A stretch of 15,055 nt of DNA from CAZKCK01 sp964552325 (GCA_964552325.1 CAZKHA010000076.1:1-15055), one strand, 5' to 3'; shown: positions 7,287-14,459, counted from the first letter of the stretch. Numbers and translations: made by a program. The notes: generated by a model not told the origin, from the letters alone.

Positions 7287-7976
7287 TTAGGGTGTGGTTA
7301 TCAATTTTGTTGGACGGAACAGAATTTCATCAATCATGCCATAATCACGTGATTCTTCAGCAGTCATCCAGTAGTCGCGATCAGAATCGGCCCAGATTTT
7401 TTCATAAGTCTGGCCGCTGTGGTGGGCAATAATTTCGTAAAGTTCCTTCTTTAGTTTTTGGATTTCACGTGCAGTTATTTCAATATCAGAAGCTTGGCCT
7501 TCGGCGCCTCCCATCGGTTGATGAATTAATACGCGTGAATGTTTCAAAGCTGTACGTTTACCTTTGTGGCCTGCACATAGCAGTACAGCACCCATCGAAG
7601 CTGCCATACCGGTACAAATAGTAGCAACATCTGGATTAATATACTGCATGGTATCATAAATGCCTAAGCCGGCATATACCGAACCACCAGGGGTATTCAG
7701 GTAAATTTGTATATCTTTCTTTGAATCAACACTTTCGAGGAATAAAAGCTGAGCTTGAATGATATTGGCCACATAATCATCAATAGGCACCCCAAGGAAA
7801 ATGATGCGATCCATCATCAACCTCGAAAACACGTCCATGGTAGCTATGTTGAGCGTACGCTCCTCGATTATGGTGGGTGAAATGTAATTATTAGAAATAC
7901 TTACGTATTTCTGAAGCACTTGGCTATTGATACCCATGTGCTTGGTTGCATATTTATTAAATTCGTCGGGTCTCAT
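7287..7976 (-). CDS. clpP: ClpP, serine protease subunit of ClpXP
   Basis: This is a 229-aa self-compartmentalising serine protease that forms tetradecamers docked to ClpX. The catalytic triad is Ser127 in GMAASMG, His152 in VLIHQPMGG and Asp201 in DRDYWM. NTPGGSV (94-100) is the oxyanion-hole strand region. The roughly 30 residues before SPTIIEER are longer than in a mature ClpP and probably include a propeptide removed by self-processing, as known for the family. It starts 11 nt after the trigger factor stop codon and precedes clpX by 9 nt, the classic tig-clpP-clpX order linking nascent-chain folding to degradation. Confidence 0.99.
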   Translation of the reverse strand: MRPDEFNKYATKHMGINSQVLQKYVSISNNYISPTIIEERTLNIATMDVFSRLMMDRIIFLGVPIDDYVANIIQAQLLFLESVDSKKDIQIYLNTPGGSVYAGLGIYDTMQYINPDVATICTGMAASMGAVLLCAGHKGKRTALKHSRVLIHQPMGGAEGQASDIEITAREIQKLKKELYEIIAHHSGQTYEKIWADSDRDYWMTAEESRDYGMIDEILFRPTKLITTP

Positions 7977-7987
7977 CTATACATTAA

Positions 7988-9415
7988 TTAATGTTCATGA
8001 TCGTGATCATGTCCATGGTCATGATGTGAATGGTCATGGTCATGAACGTTGTATTTCTTTTTTGCGTTCATTATTTCAATAAACTCATTGATAGTAACCG
8101 ATTTTGTTTCGGTACTAATGGTGTCTTTAAAGAAATTTATCAGCTTTTGTTCCATGATTTGGTCGTAAAGGCGTTTTACCTCTTTCTCGTTTTTCATCAT
8201 GTTTTCAACGAAGCTGTTCATACGCTCATCAAGTTCGTCTTCTTTGCCCTTTAGGTAAGGGAAGTACTGGGTGATGAGGTCGTTGAGCAATTTTTTCTTG
8301 ATATCTTCACGTGTAACTGTCAGGTTGTTTTCGAGAATAATTTTTCCTTCAAGTATTTCCCAACGGGTTCCATTGGCATATTTTAGGTCGTAATTCTTTT
8401 CAACATCCTCTGCCGAAACGGTTTCTTTCTGCGTTTCGATGAGCCAACGTTTTAAAAACGCATCAGGCAAAGGAATTGCAGCCTTTTCGAGCAACACATC
8501 AATGGTATCTTCCAAGAAAACTTTATCGGCAGTAGGTTGGAATTGTTGGTTGGCTTCTGCCAATAGGCGAGCCCTGAATTCTTCCTCTGTTGTTACATCC
8601 TCACCATACACTTTTTTAAACAAATCCTCGTTCATCTCAGCCTTTACTTTGCTGGTAATTGACTTAATTTGAACCTGGTAATCGGATTGTACTGCAACTT
8701 CATCCGTTTCATCAACTTGTAAAATTTGGGCTGCCTTTTGGTCATCAGCCAATAATTTTGCAAAGTTTATTGTTTTTATATCATCAACCTTTAAACCTAG
8801 CAATTGGTTTTTAAGGTCTTCTGCAGTATCAGCCAAGTTTAGGCTAGCAGAACCCGAATAGGCATTTTCAAAACTAATGACTTGCTCATCAAGGGCTGTA
8901 AAATCGAACGAAATGCTTGAATCAGCACCAATTTCGGTTGCATCAACCTGGTTCGCAAAACGTTCTTGCAATTCGCCAATGTATTTTTCAAGTGTGTCAT
9001 TATCGGCTTGTACGCTGTAATTTACAACGCTAATCGATTTATCAATCTGCAGGTCAATTTCTGGAGCTAGGCCAATGTCAAAGCATAATTCGAAACTGGT
9101 TTGGGTATCAAAATCGATTGTATCGTTTTTTTCGTGATTGGGCAATGGATGTCCGAGCAGGTTCAGTTTTGACTCAGTGAGGTATTTTTCAAGGCTTTCT
9201 GAAATTAGCTTGTTAACTTCATCCAACAAAACGGATTTTCCATACATGCGTTTTACCTGACCAAAAGGAACCTTGCCAGGCCTAAATCCAGGTACATTGG
9301 CTTTGCGTTGGAAGTCTTTAAGTGTTTTCTGAACACGTTCAGTATAATCAGCCTCGCTGAAGTTAATTTTGATGGTTTCGGTAAGTACACCGATGCTTTC
9401 TCGGGTGATTTCCAT
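7988..9415 (-). CDS. tig: Trigger factor, ribosome-associated chaperone, with a His-rich tail
   Basis: This is a 475-aa chaperone that binds near the ribosome exit tunnel and shields nascent chains. The ribosome-docking signature GFRPGKVP is at 43-50 in the N-terminal domain. The middle region (about 155-275) corresponds to the FKBP-like prolyl isomerase domain but is poorly conserved by eye, so isomerase activity is doubtful. The helical C-terminal chaperone part follows. The last 18 residues (458-475) hold ten His, five Asp and one Glu, an evident metal-binding-type tail absent from textbook trigger factor. The protein is somewhat longer than the roughly 430-450 aa usual for the family. It is the first gene of the tig-clpP-clpX operon, with a TATATTTG -7 box 29 nt upstream of its ATG. 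Confidence 0.97.
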   Translation of the reverse strand: MEITRESIGVLTETIKINFSEADYTERVQKTLKDFQRKANVPGFRPGKVPFGQVKRMYGKSVLLDEVNKLISESLEKYLTESKLNLLGHPLPNHEKNDTIDFDTQTSFELCFDIGLAPEIDLQIDKSISVVNYSVQADNDTLEKYIGELQERFANQVDATEIGADSSISFDFTALDEQVISFENAYSGSASLNLADTAEDLKNQLLGLKVDDIKTINFAKLLADDQKAAQILQVDETDEVAVQSDYQVQIKSITSKVKAEMNEDLFKKVYGEDVTTEEEFRARLLAEANQQFQPTADKVFLEDTIDVLLEKAAIPLPDAFLKRWLIETQKETVSAEDVEKNYDLKYANGTRWEILEGKIILENNLTVTREDIKKKLLNDLITQYFPYLKGKEDELDERMNSFVENMMKNEKEVKRLYDQIMEQKLINFFKDTISTETKSVTINEFIEIMNAKKKYNVHDHDHSHHDHGHDHDHEH

Positions 9416-9443
9416 TTAATTACAATTAATATTAAAAAGGGTG

Positions 9444-9451
9444 CAAATATA
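9444..9451 (-). promoter_or_regulatory. -7 box of the tig-clpP-clpX promoter
   Basis: On the minus strand TATATTTG matches the Bacteroidota -7 consensus TAnnTTTG exactly. It implies a leader of about 20 nt before the tig ATG at 9415. I find no TTTG at the usual 19-20 nt upstream spacing, so the -33 element is weak or absent. Confidence 0.6.
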
Positions 9452-9503
9452 CGATTTTTATGCTTACGGGTATTGGCATAGCATGTTCAATTTTTAGAGA
9501 TAC

Positions 9504-9525
9504 AAAAAAACCGGGATAAACCCGG
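9504..9525 (-). terminator. Rho-independent terminator of the tRNA-Leu / 95-aa protein unit
   Basis: On the minus strand CCGGG (9525-9521), a TTTAT loop, CCCGG (9515-9511) and seven T residues (9510-9504) form a compact intrinsic terminator. It lies 28 nt beyond the stop codon of the 95-aa gene and insulates it from the tig promoter. Confidence 0.92.
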
Positions 9526-9553
9526 CAATTTAAGTTTCTTTATATCAGATAGT

Positions 9554-9841
9554 TTACTTTCTGATTAGTGCGCTAAGCTTTTCGAGGACAACATTGCTTT
9601 TCTCTTCTAAATCTTTAAAGATCTTCCGGAAGTGGGCTTTTACCAAAGCTGGATTATCTTTTCCATCGATATTGTTTACGCGAGCGTACAAATCGTCACG
9701 TAGTATCAACATTTCATCGATAAGGGTAAGTGTTTGATCTTCGGTATCAGCTTTTTTAATGTAAAGGAAGTTCAGGCAATCGGCTATTACTTCATTTACA
9801 ACATAATCAATGTCTTTCTTCGTGTTACGTATGTTGGCCAT
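9554..9841 (-). CDS. Small helical protein of unknown function, 95 aa
   Basis: I chose the ATG at 9839-9841, giving 95 residues beginning MANIRNTKKD. The frame stays open to 9952, but that extension runs through the tRNA-Leu gene and is not protein. The product is charged and predicted helical throughout. It has KKADTEDQTLTLIDEML in the middle and a C-terminal segment with heptad-like hydrophobics (about 72-94). There is no signal peptide or membrane helix. I do not recognise a named family; it has the character of a conserved Bacteroidota hypothetical. The gene starts 44 nt downstream of tRNA-Leu with no terminator or clear promoter between, so it is probably co-transcribed with the tRNA and released by tRNA processing. 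A dedicated terminator follows it. Confidence 0.85.
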   Translation of the reverse strand: MANIRNTKKDIDYVVNEVIADCLNFLYIKKADTEDQTLTLIDEMLILRDDLYARVNNIDGKDNPALVKAHFRKIFKDLEEKSNVVLEKLSALIRK

Positions 9842-9885
9842 AATCCAAGATTTCTTAGTGGTTTCTAAACAATGGTTTGTTTGTG

Positions 9886-9967
9886 TGCGGATGAAGGGAC
9901 TCGAACCCCCACGCCTCTCGGCACCAGATCCTAAGTCTGGCTCGGCTACCAATTACGACACATCCGC
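9886..9967 (-). tRNA. tRNA-Leu (anticodon UAG)
   Basis: The minus strand folds as a tRNA. The acceptor stem is GCGGATG/CATCCGC with an A discriminator at 9886. The anticodon stem CCAGA/TCTGG encloses the loop CTTAGGA, giving anticodon TAG. The long variable arm (TGCCGAGAGGCGT region) is typical of class II tRNA-Leu, and the T-arm has GGGGGTTCGAGTCCC. The 3' CCA is not encoded. Its promoter -7 box is TATCTTTG just upstream, and the 95-aa protein gene follows without a terminator. Confidence 0.97.
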
Positions 9968-9979
9968 ATTTTGGAGGCG

Positions 9980-9987
9980 CAAAGATA
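9980..9987 (-). promoter_or_regulatory. -7 box of the tRNA-Leu promoter
   Basis: On the minus strand TATCTTTG matches TAnnTTTG, 12 nt before the first base of the tRNA-Leu. This places the start a few nucleotides ahead of the mature tRNA. No clear TTTG -33 element is present at the standard distance. Confidence 0.6.
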
Positions 9988-10058
9988 GACATTTATATGA
10001 TATTACAGTCTAAGCCCGCTAAAAACCAAGTATTTTTTTTCACATCAATTGAAAATAG

Positions 10059-10066
10059 TACTTTTG
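10059..10066 (+). promoter_or_regulatory. -7 box of the yidD promoter, very close to the ATG
   Basis: TACTTTTG matches TAnnTTTG and ends only 4 nt before the yidD ATG at 10071. A start about 6-7 nt downstream would fall at or just inside the ATG, which suggests a leaderless or nearly leaderless mRNA if this box is used. The -33 region is a T-run rather than a clear TTTG. Confidence 0.45.
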
Positions 10067-10070
10067 GATA

Positions 10071-10400
10071 ATGCTACGATCCATCTTAATTTTTCCTTTT
10101 TGGCTGATAATCAAGATTTATCAGTACTTGATTTCGCCATTAACACCAGCGGCTTGCAGGCATCTGCCCACGTGCTCAACTTATACCCTCGAAGCATTGC
10201 AGCGCCACGGTACAATTAAAGGCCTAAAATTGGGCACTAACCGCATATTACGTTGCCATCCATGGGGTACGCACGGGTTTGATCCTGTGCCTAAACTAGT
10301 TATAAAAAAAATGAGGCTCGGAAATTGGCCTCAATATGATGTTTTGAAAGAAAAGTTACTTTTTGAAAGCAAATCAAACTCGCCAAAAGATCAACAATAG
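10071..10400 (+). CDS. yidD: YidD, membrane protein insertion efficiency factor
   Basis: This is a 109-aa member of the YidD family (UPF0161, DUF37), small membrane-associated proteins that assist YidC-dependent insertion of inner-membrane proteins. The N-terminal 1-22 is an amphipathic or hydrophobic helix for membrane association, followed by YQYLISPL. Family signatures are the cysteine pair Cys29 and Cys35 in CRHLPTCSTY, and RCHPWGTHGFDPVP at 61-74 (Cys62). Residues 75-109 form a charged tail. In many bacteria yidD lies with rpmH-rnpA-yidC; here it stands apart from those genes. It converges on the RRM gene with only 12 nt between stop codons, and I see no terminator in that gap. Confidence 0.96.
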   Translation: MLRSILIFPFWLIIKIYQYLISPLTPAACRHLPTCSTYTLEALQRHGTIKGLKLGTNRILRCHPWGTHGFDPVPKLVIKKMRLGNWPQYDVLKEKLLFESKSNSPKDQQ

Positions 10401-10412
10401 TTGTATGTTGGT

Positions 10413-10718
10413 TTAATACTCATCATCGGGCCTGCGTCTCTTTTCCTTTTTAAGGATTAATGCCGGCTCGGGTTTAGCTTGGGCTTTTGAATGCTTCACC
10501 TCAATTTTACGGCCTTCAATCTCCTTGTTGTTCAACGCACTAATAGCTTCCATGGCCTCAACAATATCTGGCATCTCCACAAATCCATAACTCTTTGATT
10601 TTCCGGAATCTTTATCAATTATTACTCTCGCATGGGTAATAGTACCAAAAGGTGAAAACAGATTTAATAATGCTTCTGTAGTGACACTTTGTGAAAGACG
10701 GGCTACAAATATATTCAT
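10413..10718 (-). CDS. Single-RRM RNA-binding protein
   Basis: This is a 101-aa protein with one RNA recognition motif (residues 1-76). RNP2 is the first strand NIFVARL (2-8) and RNP1 is KSYGFVEM (42-49), with aromatic Tyr44 and Phe46 positioned to stack on RNA bases. A disordered basic-acidic tail (about 77-101: KKEKRRR then PDDEY) follows. Small proteins of this form are common in Cyanobacteria and Bacteroidota, where they act as post-transcriptional regulators or RNA chaperones. The promoter at 10822-10853 implies a leader of about 100 nt, long for this window, and a possible site of autoregulation or temperature control. Target RNAs cannot be inferred. Confidence 0.95.
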   Translation of the reverse strand: MNIFVARLSQSVTTEALLNLFSPFGTITHARVIIDKDSGKSKSYGFVEMPDIVEAMEAISALNNKEIEGRKIEVKHSKAQAKPEPALILKKEKRRRPDDEY

Positions 10719-10821
10719 AACAATTTTTTATTGTGCTGATTAATAATGTGTTGAGCTTTTTAAAAGAAGCTTCCGAATTGAACTGTGTTATTTTTAAGAT
10801 GGTACGTTGTTAAGTTGCTTG

Positions 10822-10853
10822 CAAAGATAAGGGTTCAATTGTTGAATCACAAA
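10822..10853 (-). promoter_or_regulatory. Near-consensus Bacteroidota promoter for the RRM gene
   Basis: On the minus strand TTTG (10853-10850), a 20-nt spacer and TATCTTTG (10829-10822) match the Bacteroidota pattern TTTG-N19/20-TAnnTTTG. This is the best promoter in the window. Transcription should start near 10815, leaving a leader of about 97 nt before the ATG at 10718. The leader contains a GAAGCTTC palindrome that could form part of a hairpin. Confidence 0.7.
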
Positions 10854-10920
10854 AGTCTTTCTTCATTTTTTGGTGGAGTAAGCGTGATAAGTTGTACTTT
10901 TATATCGAAATTTTGAAATA

Positions 10921-11736
10921 ATGACCAAGTTTAAAGACAAAACAGCCCTAATAACCGGCGGCGCATCAGGTATAGGATTGATTATAAGTAATATGCTTCT
11001 TAACAAAGGAGTCAAGAAACTTATAATTTGGGATATAAACCAACAATTCCAAACACAATTACCCCAAGTGTTTGGCCAACAAAGCACTTCGGTTTTGTAC
11101 TCGGTAGTTGATGTATCAAACACTCAAAGCATTCTATTAGAGGCTAACAAATTGTTACAAGCTGGAATTTGCCCCGATATTTTGATTAACAATGCTGGTG
11201 TTATAGTAGGCAAGCAGTTTGTGGATCACCATCCGGATGAAATCAATTTTACGATGAACGTAAATATCATTGGTTCAATGCAAGTTACAAGGGCTTTTTT
11301 ACCACGTATGATTGAAAAGGGTGGTGGACATATAATTAATGTATCCTCAGCAGCAGGTTTGGTTAGCAATCCAAAAATGTCAGTTTATGTGGCTAGCAAA
11401 TGGGCCATGAATGGATGGTCAGATTCGCTGCGTATTGAATTGGAAGCTCTTAAGAAAGATTTACATGTTACCACCGTTAATCCCTATTACATAAGTACAG
11501 GTATGTTTGATGGTGTAGAATCTACCGCTTTGTTACCCATACTGAGGCCTGACTATGTTGCTAATAAAATAGTTAGGGCAATTGAACAGAATAAAATTCG
11601 ATTACGACTGCCATTTTTGGTCCGGTTCACCCCCTTAGCCGCTGGGCTTTTACCACCTCGTTGGTTCGATTTAATTATTGGAAAATGGTTCGGTATTTAT
11701 CGTTCCATGAATCATTTTACGGGTCACAACAAATAA
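10921..11736 (+). CDS. SDR-family dehydrogenase resembling retinol/17beta-HSD types
   Basis: This is a 271-aa short-chain dehydrogenase. TGGASGIG (12-19) binds the dinucleotide, and the acidic residue after strand 2 (Asp38 in WDIN) favours NAD over NADP. NNAG is at 90-93. The catalytic set is Asn115 region, Ser142/Ser143, Tyr156 and Lys160 (YVASK). PYYISTGMF follows strand 6. A hydrophobic C-terminal extension (about 227-262) resembles the lipid-substrate SDRs of the SDR16C group (RDH10, HSD17B11/13). That assignment is by resemblance only. The ALDH gene begins 10 nt after the stop codon, so the two are an operon that could oxidise a lipophilic alcohol to the aldehyde and then the acid. I found no clean TAnnTTTG box upstream; TACTTTTA at 10896-10903 is a one-mismatch candidate. 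Confidence 0.93.
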   Translation: MTKFKDKTALITGGASGIGLIISNMLLNKGVKKLIIWDINQQFQTQLPQVFGQQSTSVLYSVVDVSNTQSILLEANKLLQAGICPDILINNAGVIVGKQFVDHHPDEINFTMNVNIIGSMQVTRAFLPRMIEKGGGHIINVSSAAGLVSNPKMSVYVASKWAMNGWSDSLRIELEALKKDLHVTTVNPYYISTGMFDGVESTALLPILRPDYVANKIVRAIEQNKIRLRLPFLVRFTPLAAGLLPPRWFDLIIGKWFGIYRSMNHFTGHNK

Positions 11737-11746
11737 TACAAAGAAT

Positions 11747-13120
11747 ATGCAATCTATATCTCAAGTATTTGAAATTCAAAGGAATTTTTTCTTTGCTAAT
11801 AATACGCGTCCGCTAAAGTTTCGCAAGGATAGCCTGAAAAAGTTACGTACCATCCTAAAGGCCAATGAAAAGGAGTTGGACGCGGCCATCTTTGCAGATT
11901 TTGGGAAATCGTCGTTCGAGAACTATTCAACCGAATTGGCATTGATTTATAAGGAGATAAGCGATACCTTGTTTTATATTGATGATTGGGCAAGCACAAA
12001 GAGTGCAAGTACCAATCTTGCCAATTTCCCGGGGAAAAGTAGAATAATGCCAGAGCCTTATGGCTGTTCATTGGTTATTGGAGCATGGAACTATCCGTAC
12101 CAATTAAGCTTGGCACCGGTTGTGGCGGCCATTGCTGCGGGGAATACGGTTATCTTGAAACCCAGTGAGTTGGCTGCCAATACTTCAGCCATCATGTGCA
12201 AATTGATTAACAGCAATTTTAAAGCGGAATTCTTTCATGTAATAGAAGGTGGTGTGCCCGAAACAACCCAATTGCTTGAACTTCCATTTGATAAGATTTT
12301 CTTTACCGGAAGCCCTGTGGTTGGAAAGATCGTGATGGCTGCAGCTGCTAAAAACCTTGCTTCGGTTACGCTTGAATTGGGTGGTAAAAGCCCTTGCATC
12401 GTTTTAAAGGACGCAAATTTGAAAATGGCTGCCAAACGCCTGGTTTGGGGAAAGTTCCTTAATGCGGGCCAAACCTGTATTGCTCCTGATTATGTGCTTG
12501 TTGCACCAGAAATACGCGATAAGTTTTTAAACCTGTTGGTACAAGAAATCCAGAAAAACCTTGGTACTGAGCCTGCTAAAAGCGAAGCTTATGTCCGAAT
12601 AATCAACGAACGGAATTTTGATAGGCTTACAAACCTCATACAATCCGATAAGGTGTTTTTTGGTGGATTGACTGATCGGGCGCAAAAATACATCTCCCCA
12701 ACAATATTAAAAGATATAAGTTGGGACGACAAGGTTATGCAAGAGGAAATCTTTGGTCCTTTGTTGCCAGTATTAACTCTAACAAATCTTGATGAAGCCA
12801 TCATGAAAATACGCAGGCAGTCAAAACCCTTGGCCTTATATCTGTTTTCAGCAAATAAGGCATTGATTAAAAAGGTCTTGCAACAAGTTTCGTTTGGTGG
12901 TGGCTGCATTAACGATACCATTATGCACATAGCCAATCCCAATTTGCCGTTTGGCGGAGTAAACAACAGTGGACTTGGTAGTTATCATGGCGAAGAAGGT
13001 TTTAAGACCTTTTCGCATTACAAAAGTGTATTGTATAAAACCAATCTATTTGAACCGTTTGTAAAATATCCACCCTACAATGGCTTTAAGAAGTGGATAT
13101 TGAGGATGTTGATGGAGTAG
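11747..13120 (+). CDS. Aldehyde dehydrogenase, class-3 (fatty aldehyde) type
   Basis: This is a 457-aa NAD(P)-dependent aldehyde dehydrogenase, short like the ALDH3 class rather than the roughly 500 aa of ALDH1/2. Key residues are Asn115 in WNYP, Lys138 in ILKPSE, FTGSP near 186 for the cofactor, Glu210 in LELGGKSPC (general base), the nucleophile Cys244 in GQTCIAPDY, and EEIFGP at 333-338. PFGGVNNSGLG (401-411) and the SHYKSVLY region near the C-terminus are also typical of ALDH3. This class oxidises medium- and long-chain or aromatic aldehydes. The final 20 residues are hydrophobic and basic, and could contact membrane as in fatty aldehyde dehydrogenase. It follows the SDR by 10 nt. No terminator is seen downstream; simple repeats start 15 nt after the stop codon. 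Confidence 0.96.
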   Translation: MQSISQVFEIQRNFFFANNTRPLKFRKDSLKKLRTILKANEKELDAAIFADFGKSSFENYSTELALIYKEISDTLFYIDDWASTKSASTNLANFPGKSRIMPEPYGCSLVIGAWNYPYQLSLAPVVAAIAAGNTVILKPSELAANTSAIMCKLINSNFKAEFFHVIEGGVPETTQLLELPFDKIFFTGSPVVGKIVMAAAAKNLASVTLELGGKSPCIVLKDANLKMAAKRLVWGKFLNAGQTCIAPDYVLVAPEIRDKFLNLLVQEIQKNLGTEPAKSEAYVRIINERNFDRLTNLIQSDKVFFGGLTDRAQKYISPTILKDISWDDKVMQEEIFGPLLPVLTLTNLDEAIMKIRRQSKPLALYLFSANKALIKKVLQQVSFGGGCINDTIMHIANPNLPFGGVNNSGLGSYHGEEGFKTFSHYKSVLYKTNLFEPFVKYPPYNGFKKWILRMLME

Positions 13121-13134
13121 GAGTTATTGTTTTA

Positions 13135-13303
13135 ATGTGCTAATGTGCTGATGTGCTAATGTGAAGATGTGAAGATGTGAAGATGTGGAAATTAATTAGT
13201 TAATGAGCTGGTGTGCTAATGTGCTCATGTTAAGAGGTTGGTTCAATGCCTCGGAGAGGCCGGATTTGAGAATGTGAAGATGTGCAGATTTGGAGATTTG
13301 GAA
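13135..13303. repeat. 8-bp ATGTGNNN tandem repeats, interrupted
   Basis: From 13135 the sequence reads as in-register 8-bp units (ATGTGCTA, ATGTGCTG, ATGTGCTA, then three ATGTGAAG and ATGTGGAA to 13190). After a 12-bp break, four related units follow (13203-13234). After a 37-bp insertion containing a palindrome, four more follow (13272-13303). Eight is not a multiple of three, so this is not coding. Such degenerate octamer arrays occur between genes in Bacteroidota. Confidence 0.9.
13248..13260. repeat. Small palindrome inside the octamer array
   Basis: GCCTC and GAGGC pair perfectly around a GGA loop, inside a 37-bp segment (13235-13271) that interrupts the octamer repeats. There is no T-run, so it is not a standard terminator. 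It may be a dispersed small palindrome. Confidence 0.55.
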
Positions 13304-13368
13304 AATTATCGAAGAATGGAAGATTATTCAAAGAATTAAGGATACGAAGCAATACGATTATCGAGCAA

Positions 13369-13450
13369 CTACCTCTGCTTACTTCCTACCCACCTCTCAC
13401 AACTCACTTCTTTAACCTTTTACCTCTTACCTTTCACCTTTCTTCTCCCT
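13369..13450. repeat. Pyrimidine-rich degenerate repeat tract abutting rlmN
   Basis: The plus strand is almost pure C/T with sparse A (CTTACTTCC, TTACCTCTTACC, CTTTCACC), with a loose period of about 7. It touches the rlmN stop codon at 13451. Read on the minus strand it is purine-rich and similar in character to the array at 31-226. No ORF, promoter or hairpin is visible. With the octamer array it fills the whole gene-free stretch 13121-13450; the spacer 13304-13368 shows nothing recognisable. Confidence 0.75.
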
Positions 13451-14452
13451 TTAACTCAGCCCTTTCCCTGATAGCAAGCCACAGGCTGCAGCAATATCCG
13501 TTCCACGGGCTTTGCGTAGGGTTGCCATCACGCCATGCTTATTTAGTTCTTGCCTGAAACGTTCGGTTTCATCAGTTCCTACCATTTCAAATACCCCATC
13601 GAATGTATTGTATGGCAATAAGTTAACATGGCAGTTTAATCCTTTCAGGAGATCAGCTGTAGCTTGAGCATGTTCGGTTGAATGATTAACTCCTTTTAGC
13701 AAAAGGTACTCAAAACTTAGCCTTCGAGGTTTTTGAAAGGGATGTTCGTTTAAAAATTGAATTACATCCACAATTGTATTAGCTCTTTCTGAAGGCATTA
13801 ACTCCAAGCGCTGACTAGGAAATGGAGAATGCATGCTAATGGCTAAGTTACCTTTGGTATTCAAGACATAATGCTTCAAGCCCTCTAAAATCCCAATTGT
13901 TGAAACCGTAATTTTTGTGGCCCCAAAAGCTAATCCCCATTGAGCAGTTAGGATTTCATAGGACTTTATAACCTCTTTTGTATTGTCGAAAGGTTCGCCC
14001 ATTCCCATAAAAACAATATGTGTAATTGGTAATTGTTGATTGATGCTGATAACCTGGTTAATAATTTCTTGGGCAGATAGTTGGTGGCTAAAACCCTGCT
14101 TACCGGTGTTGCAGAACTTACACGCAAACCGGCAACCTGCTTGCGATGAAATACATAGTGTGTTCCTTTGAGCATAAGGCATATACACCGTTTCGATAAA
14201 AGCATCCCTTGACCGAAATACAAATTTTCGGGTGCCATCACTTGAAGATTGTTGATATTCGGGTTGTTGTATTTGAATGCTGAAGTTGGTTTCAAGAATG
14301 CCTCGGACCCTTTTGGGTAGAGAATCCATTTGTTGAAAGGCTGAGCCAGGCCGTTTATAGAGCCAATAAGCTAGTTTTAAGGCGTATTCGTTTAGGCCAA
14401 ATTCTGCAAGAATGGAATCCAGCTCTGGTAGCGTTTTCCCCAACAAATTCAT
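13451..14452 (-). CDS. rlmN: RlmN-type radical SAM RNA methyltransferase
   Basis: This is a 333-aa enzyme of the RlmN/Cfr family, which methylates C2 of A2503 in 23S rRNA and C2 of A37 in some tRNAs. The N-terminal substrate-binding part is residues 1 to about 95. The radical SAM cluster is CxxxCxxC with Cys107, Cys111 and Cys114. The two mechanistic cysteines are present: Cys100 (TLCISSQ) and Cys324 (AAACG), matching E. coli Cys118 and Cys355. VFMGMGEPFDN (147-157) is the GMGEP SAM-binding motif, with Phe where Leu is usual. Cfr is less likely from the overall RlmN-like N-terminus, but a second RlmN paralogue is possible. The gene has its own promoter, placed so close that the mRNA may be nearly leaderless. 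Confidence 0.93.
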   Translation of the reverse strand: MNLLGKTLPELDSILAEFGLNEYALKLAYWLYKRPGSAFQQMDSLPKRVRGILETNFSIQIQQPEYQQSSSDGTRKFVFRSRDAFIETVYMPYAQRNTLCISSQAGCRFACKFCNTGKQGFSHQLSAQEIINQVISINQQLPITHIVFMGMGEPFDNTKEVIKSYEILTAQWGLAFGATKITVSTIGILEGLKHYVLNTKGNLAISMHSPFPSQRLELMPSERANTIVDVIQFLNEHPFQKPRRLSFEYLLLKGVNHSTEHAQATADLLKGLNCHVNLLPYNTFDGVFEMVGTDETERFRQELNKHGVMATLRKARGTDIAAACGLLSGKGLS

Positions 14453-14459
14453 AAACCAT

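Noticed and set aside
9842..9952. N-terminal extension of the 95-aa protein
   Set aside because: The extension reads through the tRNA-Leu gene; the ATG at 9841 gives a coherent protein.
10896..10903. TACTTTTA as a promoter for the SDR-ALDH pair
   Set aside because: It mismatches the final G of TAnnTTTG and no TTTG sits at the right distance; too weak to list as a feature.
13282..13557. Plus-strand ORF of 91 codons
   Set aside because: It is built from simple repeats and the antisense of rlmN.
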